From contig CANEGK010000020.1 in NCBI GenBank assembly GCA_947427035.1, positions 1 through 42,914 on the forward strand: a DNA stretch of 42,914 nt. The letters are read 5' to 3'. This DNA is from an uncultured Clostridium sp. (GTDB lineage: Bacteria > Bacillota > Clostridia > Oscillospirales > Butyricicoccaceae). The position numbers were made by a program, and so were the translations under genes. The number at the start of each line of letters is the position of its first letter. Within the stretch, counting starts at the first letter, position 1. Under the pieces are notes generated by a model. It did not search any database. It saw nothing but the letters and a program-made list of their open reading frames with translations, and was not told where the DNA came from. Below are positions 32,632 through 38,986 of this stretch, piece after piece.

Positions 32632-33558
32632 TTGAAAATCGGTATTCCCCGCGCATTTTTGTATTACCGCTACCACACCCTGTGGGAGACCTTTTTTGAA
32701 GAACTGGGCGTCGATTTTATCGTTTCGCCCCCGACCAATAAAGCCATTCTGGACGCCGGCAGCGTCTGCGCCATTGACGAAGCCTGTCTGTCCATGAAAA
32801 TCTTTCTCGGCCATGTCGACTGGCTCATCGGCCGGTGTGACAAAATCTTTTTGCCCCGCGCCGCCAGCATGGGCCGCCAGGGCTCGGTCTGTATGCGCCT
32901 GCAGGCGGTCTATGACGTGGCTGCCAACACCTTCCGCGACCGCGGCGTCGAGCTGCTCGACTTCGACATCGACCTGCGCAAAAACGGCGGCGAGCTAGAA
33001 AACTTTCTGTCTCTCGGCCGTGCGGCCGGCAAAAAGAAGGCCCAGACGCTGCACGCCTATCTGACGGCGCGGCAGGCCGACAAAGCGGTCGCCACGTCCG
33101 AGCTTCTGCACCAGCGCGATATGCTGCAGGACAGGCGCTGCAAAATCCTCGTCGTCGGCCACCACTACAATGTCTATGACCCTTACGTCGGCGGGCCGGT
33201 GCTCGACTGCCTGCGCGCGCTGGGGACCGTGCCCATTCTGGCCGACATCGTCGACCGGCGCGAGGCGCTCGAGCACTGCGAAACCATCAGCTCAACCCTG
33301 CCGTGGGCCTTCAACCGCGAGCTGGTCGGCGCCATTGACATTTACCGCCGTTATGTCGACGGCATTGTGCTGATGAGTACCTTTCCCTGCGGCCCCGATT
33401 CGCTTGTCAACGAAATTGTCCTGCGCCGCGTGCGCGGCCTGCCCGTTCTCAACCTTCTCATCGACGGGCAGGAGGGCACCGCCGGGCTGGAAACCCGCCT
33501 TGAAAGCTTTGTTGACATCATCCACTTCAAACGGGAGGAGGACATCACCCTTGCCTGA
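32632..33558 (+). CDS. DUF2229/COG3581-type protein related to 2-hydroxyacyl-CoA dehydratase activation
   Basis: Protein of 308 residues starting MKIGIPRAFLYYRY, the opening of the DUF2229 family (seen fused in large CoA-dehydratase activase-related proteins). Cys-bearing motifs: AGSVCAIDEACLSMKIFLGH (about 43-62), SVCMRLQ and FPCGPDSLVNE near residue 257, candidate ligands for an iron-sulfur cluster. TTG at 32632 has GAGGTGA five bases upstream; a longer open frame reaches back to 32083 but overlaps secD and its promoter and is not supported. The 3' end overlaps the next gene by eight bases. Reaction unknown: relatives are annotated by homology to (R)-2-hydroxyglutaryl-CoA dehydratase, but the fit is distant. 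Confidence 0.75.
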   Translation: MKIGIPRAFLYYRYHTLWETFFEELGVDFIVSPPTNKAILDAGSVCAIDEACLSMKIFLGHVDWLIGRCDKIFLPRAASMGRQGSVCMRLQAVYDVAANTFRDRGVELLDFDIDLRKNGGELENFLSLGRAAGKKKAQTLHAYLTARQADKAVATSELLHQRDMLQDRRCKILVVGHHYNVYDPYVGGPVLDCLRALGTVPILADIVDRREALEHCETISSTLPWAFNRELVGAIDIYRRYVDGIVLMSTFPCGPDSLVNEIVLRRVRGLPVLNLLIDGQEGTAGLETRLESFVDIIHFKREEDITLA

Positions 33559-34618
33559 TATCAAGGTCAGCTTCCCGCACCTGGGCAGCTACTGCGTCCC
33601 CATCGAATACCTCTTCACCCGCGGGCTTGGGGTCGACTATATCACCCCGCCCCCCATCACGCGGCGCACGCTCGAAATCGGCAGCCGCTACAGCCCCGAC
33701 ACCGTCTGCGCGCCCTTCAAATACAATCTGGGCAATTTTATCGAAACCATCGAGGCCGGGGCCAATACACTGGTGCAGGTCGGCGGCGTCTGCCGCCTGG
33801 GCTACTACGGCGAGCTGCACGAGCAGATTCTGCACGATTTGGGCTACGACGTCAAGTTTGTCAACATGGCCCGCGCCAGCTATTCAAACCCCGCCAGCTT
33901 TTATTCCGAGTTTCACAGCATCAACCCCGACATGTCCATCAAGCGGGTGGCCGCTGTTCTGACGCTGGTGCTCAAAATGGTCGAGCATATCGACGCTTTC
34001 GAAGACTACATGCGCAGCAACGTCGGCTTTGAATGCGAAGAGGGGTCGTTTGACCGCCTGCACGCCGACTTCCTTTCGTCGCTGAAGGCGGTCGAAAGCC
34101 ACAAAGAACTCAACGCCATGGCCAAGCTGTACATGCGCCGGCTCAGGGGCCTGCCCGTCAACCGCCCGAAAAACCCGCTGCGCGTCGGCATCATCGGGGA
34201 GTATTACACCATTATGGAGCCGTACAGCAACCATTTTATGGAAAAATCCCTGGCGCGCATGGGCATTGCCGTCGACCGCTGGATCAACATCAGCAACACC
34301 ATTCTGCACAACCCGGCCAAAAAGGTCATTACACATATTAAAGATTACGCCAAGTACGACATGGGCGCCACCGCCATGTTTTCCATCGACAAGGCGCTGG
34401 AGTTCGCCAAAAAGCACTATGACGGCATCATTCACGTCAAATCGTTCGGCTGCACGCCGGAAATCGACGCCATGCCGGTTCTGCAAAACATCAGCAGCGA
34501 TTTCAAAATCCCCATTTTGTATTTCAGCTTTGACTCGCAGACCAGCGAAACGGGCATCCAGACCCGGCTCGAGGCTTTTTATGACATGATCGTAATGCGA
34601 AAGGAAGGCAGGAAATGA
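33551..34618 (+). CDS. COG3580-type 2-hydroxyacyl-CoA dehydratase-related protein
   Basis: Protein of 355 residues opening PDIKVSFPHLGSYCVPIEYL, typical of COG3580-like proteins. Conserved pieces include SRYSPDTVCAPFKYNLGNF (about 48-66) with a Cys, QVGGVCRLGYYGE (about 76-88), VGIIGEYYTIMEPYSNHFME, and HVKSFGCTPEIDAMPVL near residue 298, again with a Cys; together these could hold a cubane-type cluster. No transmembrane segment. TTG start with GGGAGGAGGA eight bases upstream lies within the end of the first gene; its own stop overlaps the activase start (ATGA). So all three genes are translationally coupled. Substrate unknown. Confidence 0.75.
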   Translation: MPDIKVSFPHLGSYCVPIEYLFTRGLGVDYITPPPITRRTLEIGSRYSPDTVCAPFKYNLGNFIETIEAGANTLVQVGGVCRLGYYGELHEQILHDLGYDVKFVNMARASYSNPASFYSEFHSINPDMSIKRVAAVLTLVLKMVEHIDAFEDYMRSNVGFECEEGSFDRLHADFLSSLKAVESHKELNAMAKLYMRRLRGLPVNRPKNPLRVGIIGEYYTIMEPYSNHFMEKSLARMGIAVDRWINISNTILHNPAKKVITHIKDYAKYDMGATAMFSIDKALEFAKKHYDGIIHVKSFGCTPEIDAMPVLQNISSDFKIPILYFSFDSQTSETGIQTRLEAFYDMIVMRKEGRK

Positions 34619-35568
34619 AAGCATACCTTGGAATCGACATCGGTTCCATTTCCACCAAAGGGGTGGTCATCGACGGGCAAAACGCCATTCTGGCGTCGGA
34701 ATACCTGTGGACAGAGGGCGACCCCATGGGGGCGGTCCGCCGCCTTTTGAAGGCGCTTGCGGCCCAGCTGGAACACAAAGACGTGCAGATTGCCGCCGTC
34801 GGCACCACCGGCAGCGCGCGCAAGCTGATCGGCGCCATGACGGGCGCGCAGGTCGTCAAAAACGAAATCACTGCCCACGCCATCGGTACGACTTCGCTCT
34901 ACCCGGATGTGCGCACCATTTTTGAAATCGGCGGGCAGGACTCCAAAATCATCCTGATTGAAAACGGCGTTGTCGTCGACTACGCTATGAACACCCTGTG
35001 CGCCGCCGGCACCGGCTCCTTTTTGTCCAGCCAGGCGCGCCGCCTGGGCGTACAAGTCGAAGAGTTCGGCGAAATCGCCCTGACGAGCGAGCACCCCACC
35101 CCCATCGCGGCGCGCTGCACCGTGTTTGCCGAATCGGATCTGGTACACAAAGCCCAGATAGGCCACAAAAAAGAGGACATCATCGCGGGACTGTGCAAGG
35201 CCGTCGTCACCAACTACCTAAATAATGTGGGCAAGGGCAAAAAAATAGCGCCGCCCATTGTTTTTCAGGGCGGCGTCAGCAAAAACGCCGGCGTCAAGAA
35301 GGCCTTTGAGCAGGCGACCGGCCACCCGGTCATCGTCGACCCCAACAGCCACCTCACCGGCGCGCTGGGCGTCGCCATTCTGGCCCGCAAGTCCAAAAAG
35401 GAAGCGCCCTTTTCCTTTGACATCGCCGACATGGAGTTCGTCACCCGTGGCATCGAGTGCAGCAAATGCTCGAACCACTGCGAAATCATCTGCGTTTATC
35501 AGGACGGCAGGCTGATCGACTCCTGGGGCAACCGCTGTGAAAATGGCGCGCTCAGGCCGGCGCGCTGA
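34615..35568 (+). CDS. ATP-hydrolysing activator of the BadF/BadG/HgdC type
   Basis: An ASKHA-fold ATPase of 317 residues. Phosphate-1 loop YLGIDIGSISTKGVVI (4-19); GTTGSAR; FEIGGQDSKIILI (about 102-114); NTLCAAGTGSFL, whose Cys should ligate the dimer-bridging [4Fe-4S] cluster together with the Cys of AARCTVFAESDL; the adenosine loop FQGGVSKNAGV. Activators of this family use two ATP to inject one low-potential electron into a partner dehydratase or reductase. A feature beyond the classical HgdC is the C-terminal IECSKCSNHCEIICVY...NRCENG, adding five or more Cys. The last gene of the cassette and ended by a strong terminator. Confidence 0.88.
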   Translation: MKAYLGIDIGSISTKGVVIDGQNAILASEYLWTEGDPMGAVRRLLKALAAQLEHKDVQIAAVGTTGSARKLIGAMTGAQVVKNEITAHAIGTTSLYPDVRTIFEIGGQDSKIILIENGVVVDYAMNTLCAAGTGSFLSSQARRLGVQVEEFGEIALTSEHPTPIAARCTVFAESDLVHKAQIGHKKEDIIAGLCKAVVTNYLNNVGKGKKIAPPIVFQGGVSKNAGVKKAFEQATGHPVIVDPNSHLTGALGVAILARKSKKEAPFSFDIADMEFVTRGIECSKCSNHCEIICVYQDGRLIDSWGNRCENGALRPAR

Positions 35569-35633
35569 CATGTCCTTTTCCGGCGCGCAGGCGGCAAATG
35601 ACAGCGCCCCAAAGCCGCATTTCATAAAAAGTG

Positions 35634-35672
35634 AAAGGCCGGGCAAACCATAGCGGTTTGCCCGGCCTTTTT
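35634..35672 (+). terminator. Terminator of the activase cassette
   Basis: Sixteen-bp stem (AAAGGCCGGGCAAACC with its complement) around the loop ATAGC, followed by TTTTT. It lies about 66 bases after the activase stop. The rest of 35569-35743 holds no gene that I can support. Confidence 0.92.
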
Positions 35673-35743
35673 ATTGCGGCATAAACCCGTGCTGACCTTC
35701 CAGAAAGCGTTCGTGCAGCGCGGCGATCCATCCACCGCCGTCT

Positions 35744-36466
35744 CTATACAGCATCCTCTATATCTACTATCAGAATCCCTTCCCGGTCAAACGGGAGCCT
35801 GTCGATTATTTTTCCTCCGCGAAAATAAAAGGCGCCGCCATGATTTTTCCGCTTATCGTCAATCGGGTTGATCATCAGCACGTGCTTTGCTGCTGATGAG
35901 GCCTGTTTTGCATATGCGTCTATTTCCCGATGATTCCATTCGTCCACGGTAAAATTAACATATACAGGCCAGATCAATAGCTGTTCGGTTTTGAATCTCT
36001 CCGGGCAATCCCACATGTCCCCGCATAAAGCAAGCATGATCTCATGATTGTGAAAGGTAAACTTTTCTGTTTTGTCCCCCTCTTTGTAGTGCCCATCTGT
36101 TTTCCGATACTCTTTCCACCCTTTTGTGATTCTCCTGTAATTGCACAATATTCGACCGTCTTCGATGACAATACAGGACGAATACAAACATTCTTTTTCT
36201 TTTTCAATATATCCTGTCAGCAATGCCGCGCCATACGCCTTTGACCACTGACATAATTGGCCGATGGCTTCCGAATTCAGTTCTAACGCCATTTCCTTAT
36301 CCACCGTGTAGTCCCAGCAGAGAGAATGAAAGCCCTGCAAATAGGCCTCTCCAAAGCAAAGCAAATCTGCCTTCCCCCGAACTTCGCGCATAGCTCTTTC
36401 GATTTGCGCCATATTGAAGGGCAGATTCCCATTTTCACATGCAAAAGATGCTAAACCAACTTGCAC
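35744..36466 (-). CDS. Nitrilase-superfamily carbon-nitrogen hydrolase
   Basis: Cytosolic protein of 240 residues with the E-K-C triad of the family: Glu40 in CFGEAYLQGF, Lys115 in NYRRITKGWKEY (best candidate), and Cys148 in LALCGDMWDCPERF. The typical nitrilase C-terminal is short. Likely an omega-amidase- or carbamoylase-like amide hydrolase; substrate not visible. The frame opens with TTG at 36490, but the GTG at 36466 with AGGGGGA six bases upstream begins at the conserved MQVGLASF, so it is chosen. By hand count two 60-base samples are 45-48% GC, clearly lower than the flanking genes, which suggests recent transfer. Confidence 0.85.
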   Translation of the reverse strand: MQVGLASFACENGNLPFNMAQIERAMREVRGKADLLCFGEAYLQGFHSLCWDYTVDKEMALELNSEAIGQLCQWSKAYGAALLTGYIEKEKECLYSSCIVIEDGRILCNYRRITKGWKEYRKTDGHYKEGDKTEKFTFHNHEIMLALCGDMWDCPERFKTEQLLIWPVYVNFTVDEWNHREIDAYAKQASSAAKHVLMINPIDDKRKNHGGAFYFRGGKIIDRLPFDREGILIVDIEDAV

Positions 36467-36791
36467 CGCACATCCCCCTGCAACTTTCAATGATCCGGCG
36501 AAGCCATGAAAAATAACACCTGCTGAAAAGCAACGGTTTTCAGCAGGTATCGGCTTTCTTGCGGCCGTCTTTTTACTTTGAAGTTTAAATATAAAGCTCC
36601 CCGCACGGCCGATGCGAACTGATAATAACCCGCGTTTGCAGGTGGGTTGGCTCTCCGCCCTTTAAACCGCTCCCAACTTCCGCCATAAGGCAGGAGGTCT
36701 GCGATCGGGGGCGGAAGGACGCCATCCCGTTTCATCACTTTGTAGGTTAAATAAAAGCGCCGCTGTCGCACCGCGCAGGGAGTTTAAAACG
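36467..36791. repeat. Non-coding island with internal duplication and strong hairpin
   Basis: Between the DUF1292 gene and the nitrilase gene no good coding frame is visible. Positions 36565-36600 and 36727-36761 are similar to each other (27 of 36 aligned positions), both containing ACTTTG..G.TTAAAT. At 36519-36547 there is a near-perfect hairpin (CCTGCTGAAAA with TTTTCAGCAGG), followed on the minus strand by TGTTATTTTTC. A minus-strand frame of 94 codons spans it, but it has no ribosome site. It may be an interspersed repeat, the remains of a mobile element or the DUF1292 3' region with a terminator. The junction with the AT-rich nitrilase gene is at 36466. Confidence 0.5.
36519..36547 (-). 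terminator. Candidate terminator of the DUF1292 transcript
   Basis: Stem of about eleven base pairs with a loop of about six bases; the minus-strand continuation TGTTATTTTTC is moderately T-rich. It would be the only strong stop signal downstream of the DUF1292 gene before the nitrilase gene. Confidence 0.5.
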
Positions 36792-37076
36792 CTATTCTTC
36801 CGATTCCTCGAAGGTCTCTTCCAGGCGCTCGCTGAAAATCTGAAACATCTCGTCCAGCTCGTCCTCATCGTCCAGTGTGACCAGGATTTCTTCGCCGTTT
36901 TCCTCTTCAGCTTTCATGATGATGAGCTCATAGCTTTCCTCCACCTGCATTTCGGCGGGGATAAAGGCGAAATAGGTATTTCCCTTGTATTCCAATGTAT
37001 CCAGATGCTCAAGCTCCAGCTCGTTGCCGTCTTCGTCGGTCAGCGTGACATAATCGTTGCCGTATTCCTCGCTCAT
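36792..37076 (-). CDS. DUF1292 (YrzB-like) small acidic protein
   Basis: A very acidic 94-residue protein: YVTLTDEDGNELELEHLDTL at the start and YFAFIPAE in the middle fit DUF1292, a common Firmicutes family (YrzB in Bacillus) of unknown role, often encoded near the Holliday-junction resolvase gene yrrK. That partner is not here. ATG at 37076 preceded by GGAGGAG; promoter at 37122-37149. The C-terminus ends in a Glu-rich tail (LEETFEESEE). No membrane segment or cysteine. Confidence 0.9.
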   Translation of the reverse strand: MSEEYGNDYVTLTDEDGNELELEHLDTLEYKGNTYFAFIPAEMQVEESYELIIMKAEEENGEEILVTLDDEDELDEMFQIFSERLEETFEESEE

Positions 37077-37121
37077 CCGCGCTCCTCCTGTCCGGGCGCC
37101 CGCGCCCTGCTTCTGTTTTTT

Positions 37122-37149
37122 ATTATACTCAAAAATCCTGTAAAATCAA
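37122..37149 (-). promoter_or_regulatory. Promoter of the DUF1292 gene
   Basis: Minus-strand TTGATT (37144-37149), spacer of 16 bases, TATAAT (37122-37127). Confidence 0.6.
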
Positions 37150-37196
37150 ACCCCTTTTTGGTTTTCCCGCCCAGTTTTTCATTTTTTAAACAGCGC

Positions 37197-37225
37197 TTGA
37201 CAACGCCCGAACAGATTGTTATAAT
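37197..37225 (+). promoter_or_regulatory. Consensus promoter of infC-rpmI-rplT
   Basis: Perfect TTGACA (37197-37202), 17-base spacer and perfect TATAAT (37220-37225). A leader of about 145 bases separates it from the infC start codon. Confidence 0.92.
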
Positions 37226-37231
37226 ATTTGG

Positions 37232-37378
37232 GAAAAGAAAGCAGGATAAACCGTCCTCACCCTCATGAAGTAAGAAAGGGTCAACATGTTTTCCCCGCGC
37301 TATGGGGCGCGGCGGTTTTTGTTGTTGGAAACGGGCGGTTTAGACCGCCCGTTATTTACTTTTTGGGAGGTGCTCCAT
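37232..37378 (+). promoter_or_regulatory. Structured leader with attenuator-like hairpin upstream of infC
   Basis: Two hairpins are readable. CCGCGC-TATGG-GGCGCGG lies near 37296-37314. A 10-bp perfect stem (AACGGGCGGT and ACCGCCCGTT, loop TTAG) is at 37330-37353, followed by ATTTACTTTTT just before the ribosome site GGGAGG at 37365-37370. In Bacillus the infC-rpmI-rplT operon is controlled by L20 binding to the leader and premature termination; this arrangement suggests similar attenuation, but the L20-binding structure was not identified. Confidence 0.6.
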
Positions 37379-37897
37379 ATCAGCAAACAGGACCATCAAA
37401 TCAACGAAGAAATTCGTGATAAGGAAGTCAGGCTCATCGACGAGGACGGCGGCCAGCTCGGCGTTGTTCCCATTGCAGAAGCACAGCGCATCGCCGCTGA
37501 AAAGGGTCTTGATCTTGTAAAAATCGCCCCCAAGGCCGAACCGCCCGTCTGCCGCGTTATGGACTACGGCAAGTTCCGCTTTGAGCAGGCTAAAAAAGAA
37601 AAGGAAGCCCGCAAAAACCAGCGCATCGTCGAGATCAAAGAGATCCGCCTGTCCGCCAAAATTGATGTACATGACTTCGAGGTCAAGGCCAAAGCCGCGC
37701 AGAAATTTCTGAAAAACGGCGACAAGGTCAAGGTTTCTGTGCGCTTTCGCGGGCGTGAAATGGCCCACACCTCTATCGGCCTGACCATTCTCAAACGCTT
37801 TGCCGAGGCCTGTGCAGAGGTCAGCACAGTGGAAAAGGAACCCAAGCTGGAAGGCCGCCAGATGCTGATGTTTTTAGCCCCCTTGAAAAACCAATAA
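37379..37897 (+). CDS. infC: Translation initiation factor IF-3, with non-canonical ATC start
   Basis: IF-3 of 172 residues, which keeps the 30S subunit free and discriminates start codons. It begins ISKQDHQINEEIRDKEVRLI; the signature KAEPPVCRVMDYGKFRFE (about 61-78) is followed by the C-terminal domain (KFLKNGDKVKVSVRFRGRE). GGGAGG is eight bases before the ATC at 37379-37381, and the first ATG, GTG or TTG in frame would give a long foreign N-terminus (ATG at 37286, within the leader hairpins). ATT/ATC/ATA starts are known for infC and allow IF-3 to limit its own synthesis. First gene of the operon. Confidence 0.9.
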   Translation: MSKQDHQINEEIRDKEVRLIDEDGGQLGVVPIAEAQRIAAEKGLDLVKIAPKAEPPVCRVMDYGKFRFEQAKKEKEARKNQRIVEIKEIRLSAKIDVHDFEVKAKAAQKFLKNGDKVKVSVRFRGREMAHTSIGLTILKRFAEACAEVSTVEKEPKLEGRQMLMFLAPLKNQ

Positions 37898-37939
37898 CCG
37901 GCGGAAGCTGCCGACACAAAAGAGAGGAGTTTATCACCT

Positions 37940-38140
37940 ATGCCGAAGATAAAGACCCATTCCGGCGCGAAAAAACGTTTTTCCGTCACCAAGACCGGAA
38001 AGATCAAGCTGTCCAGTATGAATCGCCGCCACGACATCAAAGGCTGCAAAACCCCCAAGCGGAAACGCCAGCTGCGCAAAGCCGGTTACGCCGGCTCGGC
38101 CACCGCGCCGCAGCTCAAGCGGCTCATTCCCTATAAATAA
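37940..38140 (+). CDS. rpmI: Ribosomal protein bL35
   Basis: Basic ribosomal protein of 66 residues, standard length. [21 protein letters not shown] at the start (described in part) and [19 protein letters not shown] are typical. GAGGAG lies about eleven bases before the ATG at 37940. It follows infC by 42 bases and precedes rplT by 23, the conserved infC-rpmI-rplT order. Confidence 0.98.
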   Translation: MPKIKTHSGAKKRFSVTKTGKIKLSSMNRRHDIKGCKTPKRKRQLRKAGYAGSATAPQLKRLIPYK

Positions 38141-38163
38141 GACTGACAGGAGGCTTTTGATAG

Positions 38164-38517
38164 ATGGCTAGAATCAAAGGCGCGATGATGACGCGCAAAA
38201 GAAGGAAAAAAGCAATCCGGCTCGCCAAGGGCTATTGGGGTTCCAAGAAGAACCATTACAAACTTGCCAACGAGCAGGTGATGAAGTCGCTCAAGTACGC
38301 CTATGTCGGCAGAAAGCTCAAAAAGCGCGACTTCCGCCGTTTGTGGATCACCCGTATCAGCGCCGGCTGCAAGCAGAACGGCATCAACTACTCCCAGTTC
38401 ATGAACGGCCTGAAAAAGGCCGGCGTCACCCTGAACCGCAAAATGCTGTCCGAAATCGCCGTTTCCGACAAGGGCGCTTTCTCCGCTCTTGTGGCGCAGG
38501 CTAAGGCGGCCCTGTAA
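38164..38517 (+). CDS. rplT: Ribosomal protein bL20
   Basis: A 50S assembly protein of 117 residues. The start [20 protein letters not shown] differs slightly from the common MARVKRGV but keeps the basic N-terminal tail; [18 protein letters not shown] and [16 protein letters not shown] are the conserved core. It probably also regulates the operon through the leader, as in Bacillus. GACAGGAGG lies upstream of the ATG. It is followed by a strong terminator. Confidence 0.98.
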   Translation: MARIKGAMMTRKRRKKAIRLAKGYWGSKKNHYKLANEQVMKSLKYAYVGRKLKKRDFRRLWITRISAGCKQNGINYSQFMNGLKKAGVTLNRKMLSEIAVSDKGAFSALVAQAKAAL

Positions 38518-38532
38518 AATCAATCGTCTTTC

Positions 38533-38568
38533 AGCACCAAATGCCGGCCGGCATTTGGTGCTTTTTTT
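38533..38568 (+). terminator. Terminator of infC-rpmI-rplT
   Basis: A perfect 15-bp stem (AGCACCAAATGCCGG and its complement) followed by seven T, sixteen bases after the rplT stop. Confidence 0.95.
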
Positions 38569-38596
38569 ATTCTGTCTTCCCGGCGGCACAGTTTTC

Positions 38597-38627
38597 TTGA
38601 CATCTAATATTATATGATTTATAATAT
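38597..38627 (+). promoter_or_regulatory. Consensus promoter with overlapping palindromic operator for the PadR gene
   Basis: TTGACA (38597-38602), 17-base spacer, TATAAT (38620-38625), a perfect sigma-A-type promoter. An 8-bp inverted repeat, ATATTATA (38607-38614) and TATAATAT (38620-38627) with a five-base centre, covers the spacer and -10. Such a site is where an autorepressing PadR protein would block RNA polymerase. Confidence 0.82.
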
Positions 38628-38656
38628 GCTCGATTTATTCTTATCGGAGGTGAAAC

Positions 38657-38986
38657 ATGCTTTTCCAGCTCGGCTCAGCGCTGCTCGACGCCTGCGTGCT
38701 TTCGGTGCTCTCGCGGCAGGACGCTTACGGCTATGTGCTGACGCAAAATATACGCGCAGCGGTCGACATTTCAGAATCCACGCTGTATCCAGTTTTACGC
38801 CGCCTGCAAAGCGACGGCTGCCTGACCACATACGACCAGCCGTACCAGGGCCGCAACCGGCGTTATTACGCCATCACCCCGCAGGGCCGCCGCCGCTGCC
38901 AGGAGATGCTGGAGGCATGGGAGCAGTATAAGCGCGATATTGACCAAATCCTGTTGGGAGGTTTAGAAGACCATGACGAGAGATGA
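38657..38986 (+). CDS. PadR-family transcriptional regulator
   Basis: Protein of 109 residues, the short (group 2) PadR type. Winged helix-turn-helix: LLDACVLSVLSRQDAYGYVL, then ISESTLYPVLRRLQSDGCL (about 38-56) for DNA recognition, the wing RNRRYYAITPQGRRR, and a C-terminal dimerisation helix. Effector unknown. ATG at 38657 with GGAGGTGAAAC upstream. It overlaps the next gene by 14 bases. By family precedent it represses its own operon through the palindrome in its promoter and is released by a membrane- or drug-related signal. Confidence 0.92.
   Translation: MLFQLGSALLDACVLSVLSRQDAYGYVLTQNIRAAVDISESTLYPVLRRLQSDGCLTTYDQPYQGRNRRYYAITPQGRRRCQEMLEAWEQYKRDIDQILLGGLEDHDER

Noticed and set aside
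36487-36771. A 94-codon minus-strand frame as a real gene.
   Set aside because: No ribosome site, unusual proline-rich content, and it runs through the duplicated unit and the hairpin; better explained as repeat DNA.
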